From Bacteroidales bacterium (GTDB taxonomy: Bacteria > Bacteroidota > Bacteroidia > Bacteroidales > JAFGHD01), in contig JAFGME010000054.1 of assembly GCA_016927695.1 (NCBI GenBank), positions 1 to 39,897 on the forward strand: DNA of 39,897 bases. Direction: 5' to 3'. Under the pieces are notes generated by a model. That model searched no databases. It worked only from the letters and a program-made list of their open reading frames with translations, and was not told the origin of the DNA. Each line of letters begins with the position of its first letter. Positions within the stretch are counted from its first letter, which is position 1. Positions 31,756 through 39,820 of this stretch are shown here, one piece after another. Position numbers and translations under genes: made by a program.

Positions 31756-32766
31756 TCAACCTCCCTTCATAAACTTGGGTATCCTGCCGTTGCGAATGGA
31801 TTCGGAGCGCAGTTTCCTTCCGACAATACGTTCCACCATCTGCCCTATTTCAAGGATTTTGTCCACATCCAGACCTGTATCTATACCCATTTCGTCCATC
31901 ATCACCACCATGTCCTCGGTTTGCACGAGACCCACGTCGGTGGGGTCTTTGTAATAATATTCCCCAGTACCGCTTACAGGAACGCCATCCACAAAATTTG
32001 CCGGCTGGCCACCCAACCCGCCCATGGCAGATTCAAAGTTGGTCATCCCGGCCTGAAGGGCTGCCAGTACGTTGGCCAAACCCCACCCCCTGGTGGTATG
32101 AAAGTGTACGATCTGTTTATGGGGATTGCCCACTGCATCGAGCAACATGGAATAATACTCATACACGCGGTCGGGCGAGGCGGAACCGTCATGGTCGGCG
32201 TGTTCCACATCGGTAACCCCTATATCGAACCATCTTTTGGTGAATTCAATGGCTTTCTTCATGTCGGTGGGCCCTTCGATGGGGCAGCCCCAGATGGTGC
32301 TCACCGTTCCGTTGACCTTCAAACCGGCATCGCGGGCCTTTTTCACCCACTCCTCCGCCATTTTCCAGTATTCATCAAGATTTATACCTGAGTTGGTCTT
32401 CTGGTGCGATTCGCTGGTGGATACCATTAGCAGAATCCTGTCGGGGCCATACCCTTCCTGCCTTGCCCGGATGGCCCTTTCAATGGCCTTTTCCCTGATG
32501 GTAATGGCAGTGAGAGAGACCTGATCCAGAATGTGTTTCACCCTTTTGCTCGCCCTGATCAACCGAAACAATTCGTCAGCATCCCTGAACTGGGGCATAC
32601 CTTTGGGGTTGCCGAAATTTGTCACTTCGATGTGTCTGAAGCCTGCAAGGAGCAGTTCCTCTGCCAGCCAGAGCTTTGCCTCGGTAGGGATAAATTTCTC
32701 TTCGTGCTGAAAACCGTCTCTGACGGTAATGTCGCCGATGGTTACTTTTTTGGGATAGTTCATCAT
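31756..32766 (-). CDS. HMG-CoA lyase-like DRE-TIM metallolyase with remodelled active-site loop
   Basis: A 336-residue TIM-barrel protein of the HMGL-like superfamily. Conserved parts: ITVRDGFQHEE (Arg16, Asp17), IEVTNFGNPKGMPQFRD aligning with the HMG-CoA lyase IEVTSFVSPKxxPQ segment, HADHDG (189-194) and VHFHTT (His221, His223 as metal ligands). The glycine-rich loop reads GGLGGQP, so the catalytic Cys of HMG-CoA lyase is Gln254, the loop is about 17 residues longer, and the later metal-coordinating Asn aligns with Leu280. It is therefore probably not a normal HMG-CoA lyase. It is the last gene of the acyl-CoA cluster, 13 bases after acetoacetyl-CoA synthetase. Another acyl-CoA or hydroxyacid lyase or condensing activity is possible; the substrate is unknown. 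Confidence 0.82.
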   Translation of the reverse strand: MMNYPKKVTIGDITVRDGFQHEEKFIPTEAKLWLAEELLLAGFRHIEVTNFGNPKGMPQFRDADELFRLIRASKRVKHILDQVSLTAITIREKAIERAIRARQEGYGPDRILLMVSTSESHQKTNSGINLDEYWKMAEEWVKKARDAGLKVNGTVSTIWGCPIEGPTDMKKAIEFTKRWFDIGVTDVEHADHDGSASPDRVYEYYSMLLDAVGNPHKQIVHFHTTRGWGLANVLAALQAGMTNFESAMGGLGGQPANFVDGVPVSGTGEYYYKDPTDVGLVQTEDMVVMMDEMGIDTGLDVDKILEIGQMVERIVGRKLRSESIRNGRIPKFMKGG

Positions 32767-32779
32767 ATCAATTCAGTTT

Positions 32780-34726
32780 TTATTGATTATCGAATATTTG
32801 CCGGTAGATATCCAATGATTGAGGATTGGCCAGGGAACCGGTGTTTTTGACTTCCTCCCCGTTAATGGCCTGCTTCACAGCAATCTCAACCTTTTTGCCG
32901 TTTAAAGTATATGGAATTTCGCTTACTTCCCTGATGACTGAAGGCACATGCCTCGGGCTGCAGCCGTTCCTGATGTTACCCCTGATGGACTTTTCCAGTT
33001 CCGGTGTAAACAAAAACCCCTCTTTCAACCTTACAAACAAAACAACCATCTCATCCCCTTGTTCAATCTTACCGGTAACTATCGAATCTTCTATTTCGGG
33101 CATACTCTCAACCACCCTGTAAATCTCGGCTGTGCCTATTCTGACTCCCTGGGGATTTAATGTGGCATCCGACCTTCCGTAAATGGTTACACCGCCGCCG
33201 GAATGGATAGAGATATAATCGCCATGCCTCCATACACCCGGATAAACATTGAAATATGCCTCCCTGAATTGTATGTCGCCCGGATCGTTCCAGAAGCTAA
33301 CCGGCATGGAAGGAAAAGCAGACTTACATACCAGTTCGCCCTTCTCACCCCTGAGGGGCTTTCCTTCCCCGTCAAAGCAATCCACGTCCATTCCCAGCCC
33401 GATGCCTTGAATTTCGCCGCTACGCACCGGAAGCAAAGGGTTTCCAAGAAAAAAACATGAAATAATATCGGTGCCGCCGGAAATGGAAGAGAGCTGGACA
33501 TCCTTTTTCCAGTCCCTGTAAACGAACTCAAAACTCTCCTCCGAAAGGGGCGATCCTGTAGATGCAATCACCCTGAGATGAGGAAACGAACTTATCCTGT
33601 CGGGAACAACCCCTTCCGATTCGAGCGATGCAATATACTTTGCACTGGTTCCGAAAAAGCTGATATCCAGCTCATCGGCCATCCTCAGCAGAATGTCAGG
33701 AGTGGGATAAAACGGATTCCCGTCATAAAGCACCAGGGTTGCCCCGATGGCCAGGCTGCTGACAAACCAGTTCCACATCATCCATCCGCAGGTGGTGAAG
33801 TAAAACACTTTATCGTCTTTACGGATATTACAGTGTAGTTCAAGCTCTTTCAGATGCTGGATAAGGGTTCCTCCTGCCGAATGGACAATGCTTTTGGGGA
33901 GGCCTGTGGTGCCCGAGGAATACAAAATGTACACCGGATGGTCAAAGGGCAACTGCTCAAAGATCAGGGGATCATCACATGGCGATGCAAGTTCCTCCCA
34001 GGACATGGTGTTGGAACATGCGTTCAGGTCCCTGTGGCCGGTATAATCCACGATGACCATTCTTTCCACAGACGGGAGATCACAAATGATGCCCCGGAGT
34101 TTTTCCTGCACATTGAAATATTTTCCTTTATAATAATATCCATCTGTGGCAATGATGATCCGCGGTTCTATCTGTGCAAAGCGGTCGGAAATAGCTTTTA
34201 TTCCGAAATCAGGAGAGGCAGACGACCAGATTGCCCCCAGAGAGGCAGCAGCCAACATGGCAATCACCGTTTCAGGCATGTTGGGCATGATGGCCGCGAT
34301 GCGGTCGCCTTTTTGCAAACCAAGCCTTTTCATCCCCGCGGCCACCTTTCTCACCTCTTCATGAAGCTGGCTGTAAGTGATGACTTTTTTCACCAAAGTC
34401 TCTCCCCTGAAGATCAGCGCCGGGGCATCGTCGTTGCGACGTAAAAGATTTCCGGCAAAATTAAGTTTCACGCCCTCAAACCATACGGCGCCCGGCATTT
34501 TGGCTGCATCATCCACAACCCGGTGATAACCTTCGGAATGGATGATTCCGCAAAAATCCCAGACCTCTTTCCAAAATTCCGGGATATATTCCACGCTCCA
34601 TTTATGAAACTCCTGATAATCAATGTTTCCGAGGCCGTATGCGGAACATACGCCCGTCATGAATGCATGCATACGTGAATTCGCAATCCATTCCTTCCGG
34701 GGGTTCCAAAGTATACGACCAGTCAT
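32780..34726 (-). CDS. Acetoacetyl-CoA synthetase (acetoacetate-CoA ligase)
   Basis: A 648-residue adenylate-forming ligase. The N-terminal extension (GRILWNPRKEWIANSRM, about 60-100 residues, with HKWSVEYIPEFWKEVWDF) is typical of acetoacetyl-CoA and acetyl-CoA synthetases, with the acetoacetate type favoured by AVWFEGVKLNFAGNLL. The AMP-binding loop is YSSGTTGLPKSIVHS (269-283), later ISGGTDIISCF, then NGKKVEI with the C-terminal lysine pair (611-612). It activates acetoacetate, the product of HMG-CoA lyase, to acetoacetyl-CoA with ATP. Placed directly after the HMG-CoA lyase gene (24-base gap), it completes a route from leucine-type substrates to acetyl-CoA. Confidence 0.9.
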   Translation of the reverse strand: MTGRILWNPRKEWIANSRMHAFMTGVCSAYGLGNIDYQEFHKWSVEYIPEFWKEVWDFCGIIHSEGYHRVVDDAAKMPGAVWFEGVKLNFAGNLLRRNDDAPALIFRGETLVKKVITYSQLHEEVRKVAAGMKRLGLQKGDRIAAIMPNMPETVIAMLAAASLGAIWSSASPDFGIKAISDRFAQIEPRIIIATDGYYYKGKYFNVQEKLRGIICDLPSVERMVIVDYTGHRDLNACSNTMSWEELASPCDDPLIFEQLPFDHPVYILYSSGTTGLPKSIVHSAGGTLIQHLKELELHCNIRKDDKVFYFTTCGWMMWNWFVSSLAIGATLVLYDGNPFYPTPDILLRMADELDISFFGTSAKYIASLESEGVVPDRISSFPHLRVIASTGSPLSEESFEFVYRDWKKDVQLSSISGGTDIISCFFLGNPLLPVRSGEIQGIGLGMDVDCFDGEGKPLRGEKGELVCKSAFPSMPVSFWNDPGDIQFREAYFNVYPGVWRHGDYISIHSGGGVTIYGRSDATLNPQGVRIGTAEIYRVVESMPEIEDSIVTGKIEQGDEMVVLFVRLKEGFLFTPELEKSIRGNIRNGCSPRHVPSVIREVSEIPYTLNGKKVEIAVKQAINGEEVKNTGSLANPQSLDIYRQIFDNQ

Positions 34727-34750
34727 AAAATAATCTGTTTTGAATTGTTT

Positions 34751-35608
34751 TTAAGGAAAAATCCGGAGGGCAATACTGTATGCTTCATCAAAAGCGCCCT
34801 CGTCAATGGTCACCTTTTCATCCTTGATTTCACAAAATTCAAGGAAGTTGCTTGTTCTGAGGTTCCCGACCAGCTTGTTCTCGGCCATCGGGCAGCCTCC
34901 CAAACCGTTGATCACGGTATCAAAACTCCTGCAGCCGTTCATATAAGCAGCATTGATTTTTTTATACCAGTGCCTGAGCGTGGTATGTAGGTGTAAACCG
35001 AATTCGGCGTCAGGGAACTCGGGTACCAACCCTGAGAATAATTCAGCTATTGACTTTTTATCCGAATTGCCAATGGTATCTGATAAGGGGAAGACCCTGA
35101 CCCCCATATCATATAAAATCCCGACCCAGGTTTGGACAATATCGGTGTTCCATTCATCCCCGTAAGGGTTTCCAAAGGCCATCGAGATATAAACCACCAG
35201 AGTTTTATCCCATTTATTGCATATTTCAAGAAGGTCGGCCACGGTGTTTTTCGATTTCTCGATGGTAGAATTGATGTTTTTCCTGAGAAAAGTAGGAGAC
35301 ACGGAAAAGGGATACCCGATGCAGCTAACTTTTTCAAATCCTGCGGCTTCCTGACCTCCCCTGGTGTTACCCACAATGGCGAGGAGCTGTGACCTGCTTC
35401 CCGTCAGGTCGAGGCCCTCCAGAACCTGAGCCGTATCGCTCAACTGGGGTATCGCTTTGGGAGAAACAAAACTGCCGAAATCGATCACATCAAATCCGAC
35501 TTTCAACAAAGCATTGATGTACCTGATCTTTTCCTCAGTGGGGATAAAAGTCGCTATGCCCTGCATTGCATCCCTGGGAGATTCAGTTATTTTAATGGCG
35601 CTGTTCAT
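34751..35608 (-). CDS. Hydroxymethylglutaryl-CoA lyase
   Basis: A 285-residue canonical HMG-CoA lyase: ITESPRDAMQG (Arg12, Asp13), IDFGSFVSPKAIPQLSDT, GLHLHTT (His206, His208), NGLGGCPMAENKLVGN with catalytic Cys239 and Asn249. It splits HMG-CoA to acetyl-CoA and acetoacetate, the last step of leucine breakdown. No targeting signal, cytoplasmic. It abuts the acyl-CoA dehydrogenase gene with zero gap and is followed by acetoacetyl-CoA synthetase. All catalytic residues are intact, unlike the paralogue at 31756-32766. Confidence 0.9.
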   Translation of the reverse strand: MNSAIKITESPRDAMQGIATFIPTEEKIRYINALLKVGFDVIDFGSFVSPKAIPQLSDTAQVLEGLDLTGSRSQLLAIVGNTRGGQEAAGFEKVSCIGYPFSVSPTFLRKNINSTIEKSKNTVADLLEICNKWDKTLVVYISMAFGNPYGDEWNTDIVQTWVGILYDMGVRVFPLSDTIGNSDKKSIAELFSGLVPEFPDAEFGLHLHTTLRHWYKKINAAYMNGCRSFDTVINGLGGCPMAENKLVGNLRTSNFLEFCEIKDEKVTIDEGAFDEAYSIALRIFP

Positions 35609-36757
35609 CTAACATCCTATATGCCTTGAAATGACCAGTCTCTGAATTTCAGAGGTGCCTTCACCGATCTGAAGCAGCCTCTGGTCACGGTAAAAACGCT
35701 CAATTTCATAATCCTTCATCAATCCATAACCGCCATGGATTTGAACGGCCTCGTCGGCCACTTCCCTGGCAATTTCAGAGCAGTACAATTTCGACATAGC
35801 AGCTTCTTTCCCGTAGGGTTTGCCATTGTCTTTAAGCCAGCAGGCCTTGTAAAGGAGGTTTCTTGCAAGTTCAATTTTCATAGCCATATCGGCCAATTTG
35901 AAGGCGTTGACCTGGAACTTCACAATCGGTTTTCCGAACTGCTTTCTTTCGTGGGCATAGGCAAGGGCCAGTTCGAAGGCGCCCTGTGCGCAGCCCAATC
36001 CCATGGCAGCGATGGAAAGGCGACCACTGTCGAGGGTGTGCAGCATAATGTGGGATCCCTGCCCGACTTTTCCCAAAAGGTTAGACTCAGGGACCCTGCA
36101 GTCATCAAAATAAAGTTCAGCGGTATCGGAAGCGCGCCACATCATTTTCCCGTGCATTGAAACCTGCCGGAAACCCGGAGTGCCTCTGTCAACGATGATG
36201 GTGGTGAACTCCTTCTGCCCGTTATCCAGAGTTTTGGTCACGGCCTGCACGGTTGACCCGATGGAAATATCACATGAGCCGTTGGTAATAAATATCTTGG
36301 AACCGTTGATGACCCATTGCCCGTGTTCCATCACCGCAGTGGTTTTTGTGCCCCTGGAGTCCGATCCGGCATTGGGTTCGGTGAGCCCGAAGCCCCATAA
36401 TGCCTCTCCGGTACAAAGTAAGGGCAGATACTTCATTTTCTGCTCTTCGGATCCGTATTCATAAAGGGGGCCTATCCCCAGGGAATTGTGGGCGGCAAGT
36501 GTGGCAGCCTGCGATCCGTCGATACGGGCGATCTCCTCCACGGCGATGATGTACGAAAGGGTATCCAGACCCTGTCCGCCGTATTTCTCGGGAAGGTACA
36601 TGCCAAACAGGCCTAACCCTCCCATTTTCAAGGTCAGGTCATACGAAAATTCGGCCTTTTCATCCAGGTCTTTTGCCACTGGCCTGATCTCTCTCTCCGC
36701 AAAATCCCTCACGGTATCACGGATCATCTTATGCTCTTCTGATAATTCAAAATTCAT
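35609..36757 (-). CDS. Acyl-CoA dehydrogenase
   Basis: A 382-residue FAD-dependent dehydrogenase with the full-length family fold: FGLTEPNAGSDSRGT and ITNGSCDI (FAD and substrate contacts), ALAYAHERKQFGKPI, AVQIHGGYGLMKDYEIERFYRD and IGEGTSEIQRLVI. Glu366 in the last motif is at the base position of short/medium-chain enzymes. In isovaleryl-CoA dehydrogenase the base is a Glu before Arg in helix G; here that position is Gly245 (SGRLSIAAMGLG). So the neighbours suggest isovaleryl-CoA oxidation, but the catalytic residue pattern is that of a butyryl, isobutyryl or 2-methylbutyryl type. It passes electrons to ETF. First of a tight run of four genes ending at 31756. Confidence 0.93.
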   Translation of the reverse strand: MNFELSEEHKMIRDTVRDFAEREIRPVAKDLDEKAEFSYDLTLKMGGLGLFGMYLPEKYGGQGLDTLSYIIAVEEIARIDGSQAATLAAHNSLGIGPLYEYGSEEQKMKYLPLLCTGEALWGFGLTEPNAGSDSRGTKTTAVMEHGQWVINGSKIFITNGSCDISIGSTVQAVTKTLDNGQKEFTTIIVDRGTPGFRQVSMHGKMMWRASDTAELYFDDCRVPESNLLGKVGQGSHIMLHTLDSGRLSIAAMGLGCAQGAFELALAYAHERKQFGKPIVKFQVNAFKLADMAMKIELARNLLYKACWLKDNGKPYGKEAAMSKLYCSEIAREVADEAVQIHGGYGLMKDYEIERFYRDQRLLQIGEGTSEIQRLVISRHIGC

Positions 36758-36838
36758 ATCTCATCATTTGTTATTCCGTTGAAAAAAACTGCTCTAAAGT
36801 ACTAAAAAAACATATTCCTCTTCTGTCATAGGCAAAGA

Positions 36839-38845
36839 TTATTCATCTGTCGGCCGGAGTATCAGCAACTCTTTGCTTCCATCCACCCTGTCGCCCGGCT
36901 TAACATGAATGGCTTCCACTACCCCATTGACCGGGGCAAGTATGTTGTTCTCCATTTTCATGGCCTCAACGATCAGCAGCAGATCGCCCCGGTTCACTTT
37001 CTGCCCTTCGCTGACAGCTATTTTAATGATCTTTCCGGGCATTGGCGAAACAATCTCGCCCTGATGTTTCGACCCTGCATCCAGTGAGCCGAAAACATCC
37101 TCCTCAACCAAAATATCCCTGCGGGCAAGATTGAAAATGTGGCCGTCATAACTCACATAAGCATTGCCCTTTTTGTCGCCTGAGATAAAGAACCGGCAAA
37201 GGCGTTCGTCCATCAGCAATTCAGCCCTGTTGAAATCAATGCTCTTCAGCTCGGCAGAAATCGTTTGGCCCTGCAACCCGAATTCGAATATCCCGTCTTT
37301 CTCTTTAAAAATCCTCACATCGATATCCCTTCCATCGCAAACAACAGGCACTTTCATAAAATCGCGCCAGTAACCGGTCAGTTTCCAGATATCCCCGTAA
37401 TGGCCGGGATTTTCCAAAAAATATTCATACACAGAATACATCAGAAAAGCAATTACCGGAAAATACAAGGGTATCTGCGACTTCTCCTGCTCATTCATCC
37501 GGATGATCTCTCCTGTGTGTTCATCACAAAAGGAGGTAGAGATTTTGTTTTCAATATAAGCCTTCTGATGCAGCAACCCGGCAAGGTAGGGTATGTTGGT
37601 TTTTATTCCATGCACCGGATAATCATGCAATGCCCTGATCATCTTTTCACGGGCCATTTCACGGTTGTGGCCCCATACAATCAACTTGCTGATCATGGGA
37701 TCGTAAAAACTGTGGATGGTTGTCGCCTCTGCAATGCCGGTATCAATTCTCACGCCATCCCCCTGCGGTTCAGCATACATAGTCATGATGCCCGGTGAGG
37801 GAAGAAAATTATTCGACGGGTCTTCGGCATATATCCTGCATTCAATGGCATGGCCGGTTTGTGTCAGATCTGTCTGGGTGAAGCTGAGCGGGTTTCCGGC
37901 AGAAATCAATATCTGCTCCCTGACAATATCTGTTCCTGTAACCATTTCAGTGACAGGATGTTCCACCTGAACGCGGGTATTCATTTCAAGAAAGAAGAAG
38001 TTTAGATCCTTATCCACAAGGAACTCAACCGTTCCGGCATTCCTGTACCCTATTCCGGAAGCTATCCTGACGGCTGCGTCCCCCATTTTTTTTCGTATCT
38101 CAGGCGTGAGGGTCACAGAAGGCGACTCCTCTATGATCTTCTGGTGCCTCCGCTGAATGGAACATTCCCTTTCGAATAAATGAACGGTATTGCCGTGATG
38201 GTCGGCGATGACCTGTATTTCAATGTGGCGGGGTTCCTCAATGTATTTTTCTATATAGACGGTTCCGTCTCCAAAGTAGGATTTGGCCTCACGCTCCGTG
38301 CTTTCAAGGATGGAGGGCAACTCCTTCAGGTCGTTGACGATTCGCATCCCCTTTCCCCCGCCTCCTGCGGCCGCTTTCACCAGCAGGGGCAGCGGTATGC
38401 TTTCCGCATCCCGTAACAGGGCTTCTTTGTCGCCCGTTATGCCCTCTGTCATTGGGATTCCTATTTTTTTCACATACTCCCTTGATTCGATCTTGTTGCC
38501 CATCAACCTGATGGCCCTGGAATCAGGGCCGATGAAGACCATCCCGGCATCCTCGCAGGCTTTGACAAAGGCAGGATTCTCAGCCAGAAAACCATAACCG
38601 GGATGGATGGCCTCGCAGCCCGACTTTAATGCTATTCCGATGATTTTCGGGATATTAAGGTATGTTTCACCCAGGTCGGCCCCGCCGATACACCATGCTT
38701 CATCAGCCAGATCCACATGCAAGGACTCTTCGTCCGGCACCGAATACACTGCCACCGTCCGGATGCCAAGTTCTTTCGCCGAACGTATCACCCTTACTGC
38801 AATTTCGCCACGGTTGGCGATCAGAATTTTTTTGAAGATGTTCAT
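36839..38845 (-). CDS. Biotin-dependent acyl-CoA carboxylase alpha subunit (methylcrotonyl-CoA carboxylase-like)
   Basis: A 668-residue protein with biotin carboxylase domain (about 1-450: ANRGEIAVRVIRSAKELGI, the ATP-grasp GGGGKGMRIV, IEKYIEEPRHIEIQV, EMNTRVQVEHPVTEM), a middle domain that docks the carboxyltransferase, and a C-terminal biotinyl domain with VEAMKMENN, biotin on Lys630. This fused layout is that of methylcrotonyl-, propionyl- or acetyl-CoA carboxylase alpha subunits. HMG-CoA lyase and a methylglutaconyl-CoA-hydratase-like gene nearby favour methylcrotonyl-CoA. The carboxyltransferase beta subunit is not in the window and may lie beyond the right edge. An 81-base gap without a clear -7 box separates it from the dehydrogenase gene downstream. 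Confidence 0.9.
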   Translation of the reverse strand: MNIFKKILIANRGEIAVRVIRSAKELGIRTVAVYSVPDEESLHVDLADEAWCIGGADLGETYLNIPKIIGIALKSGCEAIHPGYGFLAENPAFVKACEDAGMVFIGPDSRAIRLMGNKIESREYVKKIGIPMTEGITGDKEALLRDAESIPLPLLVKAAAGGGGKGMRIVNDLKELPSILESTEREAKSYFGDGTVYIEKYIEEPRHIEIQVIADHHGNTVHLFERECSIQRRHQKIIEESPSVTLTPEIRKKMGDAAVRIASGIGYRNAGTVEFLVDKDLNFFFLEMNTRVQVEHPVTEMVTGTDIVREQILISAGNPLSFTQTDLTQTGHAIECRIYAEDPSNNFLPSPGIMTMYAEPQGDGVRIDTGIAEATTIHSFYDPMISKLIVWGHNREMAREKMIRALHDYPVHGIKTNIPYLAGLLHQKAYIENKISTSFCDEHTGEIIRMNEQEKSQIPLYFPVIAFLMYSVYEYFLENPGHYGDIWKLTGYWRDFMKVPVVCDGRDIDVRIFKEKDGIFEFGLQGQTISAELKSIDFNRAELLMDERLCRFFISGDKKGNAYVSYDGHIFNLARRDILVEEDVFGSLDAGSKHQGEIVSPMPGKIIKIAVSEGQKVNRGDLLLIVEAMKMENNILAPVNGVVEAIHVKPGDRVDGSKELLILRPTDE

Positions 38846-39025
38846 TTGAATAATTTGAGAATTTTGACGCTAATATATTAAAGCTTTTCTTTGAACTGCT
38901 TATAATTTTAGAAATATTCTGTTTTTACCTGTCAGGGATTGCCTGCATGAAGGGTAATCCGGAATTGCTTTCTGCATTTTCTGCTTCCCTGATATTGGCG
39001 CCGGTTGAACAATTCTCAGAATATT
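38846..39025 (-). other. 180-base gap between hydratase and carboxylase genes, with inverted repeats
   Basis: No convincing gene. TCAGGGA (38932-38938) and TCCCTGA (38986-38992) form an inverted repeat around a 47-base loop that contains the dyad TCCGGA. On the minus strand two GCAGAAA copies occur 9 bases apart. ATTCTCAGAAT just past the hydratase stop is a short dyad without a T-run. It may be a leader or spacer of the carboxylase gene; no TAnnTTTG match is seen. Confidence 0.35.
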
Positions 39026-39814
39026 TTATCTCACCCATCCCGGTTTTCTTTTCTCCAGGAAGGCGGCCATCCCCTCCTGCCCTTCCTCACTGGCGCGAAT
39101 CCCGGCGATCATCCGGGCTGTTGATTCCAGGGCCTGCTCAATGCTTTCATTGTTGGAGATATTGTATATCAGGCTCTTGCATTGTGTCATGGCCATGGGC
39201 CCGCTTGTCCTGAGCAGTGCGACCACAGAGTCCACATAAGGCTCAAATTCCTCAGAGGAAAGTGATTTGTTAATCAACCTGTGATGTTCGGCCTCCGGTC
39301 CTTTGATTCTTTTTCCTGTGATCATCAGCTCCTTTGACCCGTACTCCCCCACCCTTTTGATCACGTATGGCGAGATACAGGCCGGAATGATCCCGATCTT
39401 CACTTCGCTGAGTGAAAAAGTGGTGTTTTCGTCGGCGTATGCAAAATCGCAGGAGGCCAGCAGCCCGTTCGCCCCGCCGATGGCAGCGCCGTGAACCATG
39501 GCAATGGTGGGTTTTTTACAGGTGTAAATGGTATAAAAGCATTTCGACAGGTTCAGGCTTTCCCTGAAATTTTGTTCGTAGGAATAATTGGCCACACCGC
39601 GCATCCAGTTCAGGTCGGCGCCGGCGCAAAACGATTTACCGCGGCCCCGGAGTATGGCTATCCTTACATCTTTCATCTCATTGATCGCCTCAAAACATCC
39701 GATCAGTTCAGAGATCATCACTTCATTGAAAGCATTGTGGATTTCAGGGCGGTTGAGCCATACAATGCCCAGATCGCCCCTTTGTTCGAATTCGATGGTT
39801 TGATATTCTTTCAT
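39026..39814 (-). CDS. Enoyl-CoA hydratase/isomerase family protein, methylglutaconyl-CoA hydratase-like
   Basis: A 262-residue crotonase-fold enzyme. I start it at ATG 39814 (MKEYQTIEFEQ); an in-frame TTG at 39820 adds two residues. Motifs: WLNRPEIHNAFNEVM, RGRGKSFCAGADLNWM (oxyanion-hole loop; AGADLNWM is typical of 3-methylglutaconyl-CoA hydratases), HGAAIGGANGL, and FSLSEVKIGIIPACISPYV with Glu at the usual catalytic place. With the carboxylase and HMG-CoA lyase genes it supplies the hydration step to HMG-CoA. It is the most upstream visible gene of the cluster and has a 77-base untranslated region to the window edge. Confidence 0.87.
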   Translation of the reverse strand: MKEYQTIEFEQRGDLGIVWLNRPEIHNAFNEVMISELIGCFEAINEMKDVRIAILRGRGKSFCAGADLNWMRGVANYSYEQNFRESLNLSKCFYTIYTCKKPTIAMVHGAAIGGANGLLASCDFAYADENTTFSLSEVKIGIIPACISPYVIKRVGEYGSKELMITGKRIKGPEAEHHRLINKSLSSEEFEPYVDSVVALLRTSGPMAMTQCKSLIYNISNNESIEQALESTARMIAGIRASEEGQEGMAAFLEKRKPGWVR

Positions 39815-39820
39815 TGGCAA

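Noticed and set aside
31594-32391. 265-codon plus-strand open frame across the propeller and lyase-like genes
   Set aside because: It runs antisense to two well-supported genes, crosses their boundary, and its translation (His- and Gly-rich, no motif) looks like a shadow of their codon use.
33854-34444. 196-codon plus-strand open frame inside acetoacetyl-CoA synthetase
   Set aside because: Antisense shadow of a conserved enzyme.
37265-37798. 177-codon plus-strand open frame inside the carboxylase subunit gene
   Set aside because: Antisense shadow without domain evidence.
39011-39021. Terminator after the hydratase gene
   Set aside because: The dyad ATTCTCAGAAT is short and AT-rich, and no T-run follows on the minus strand.
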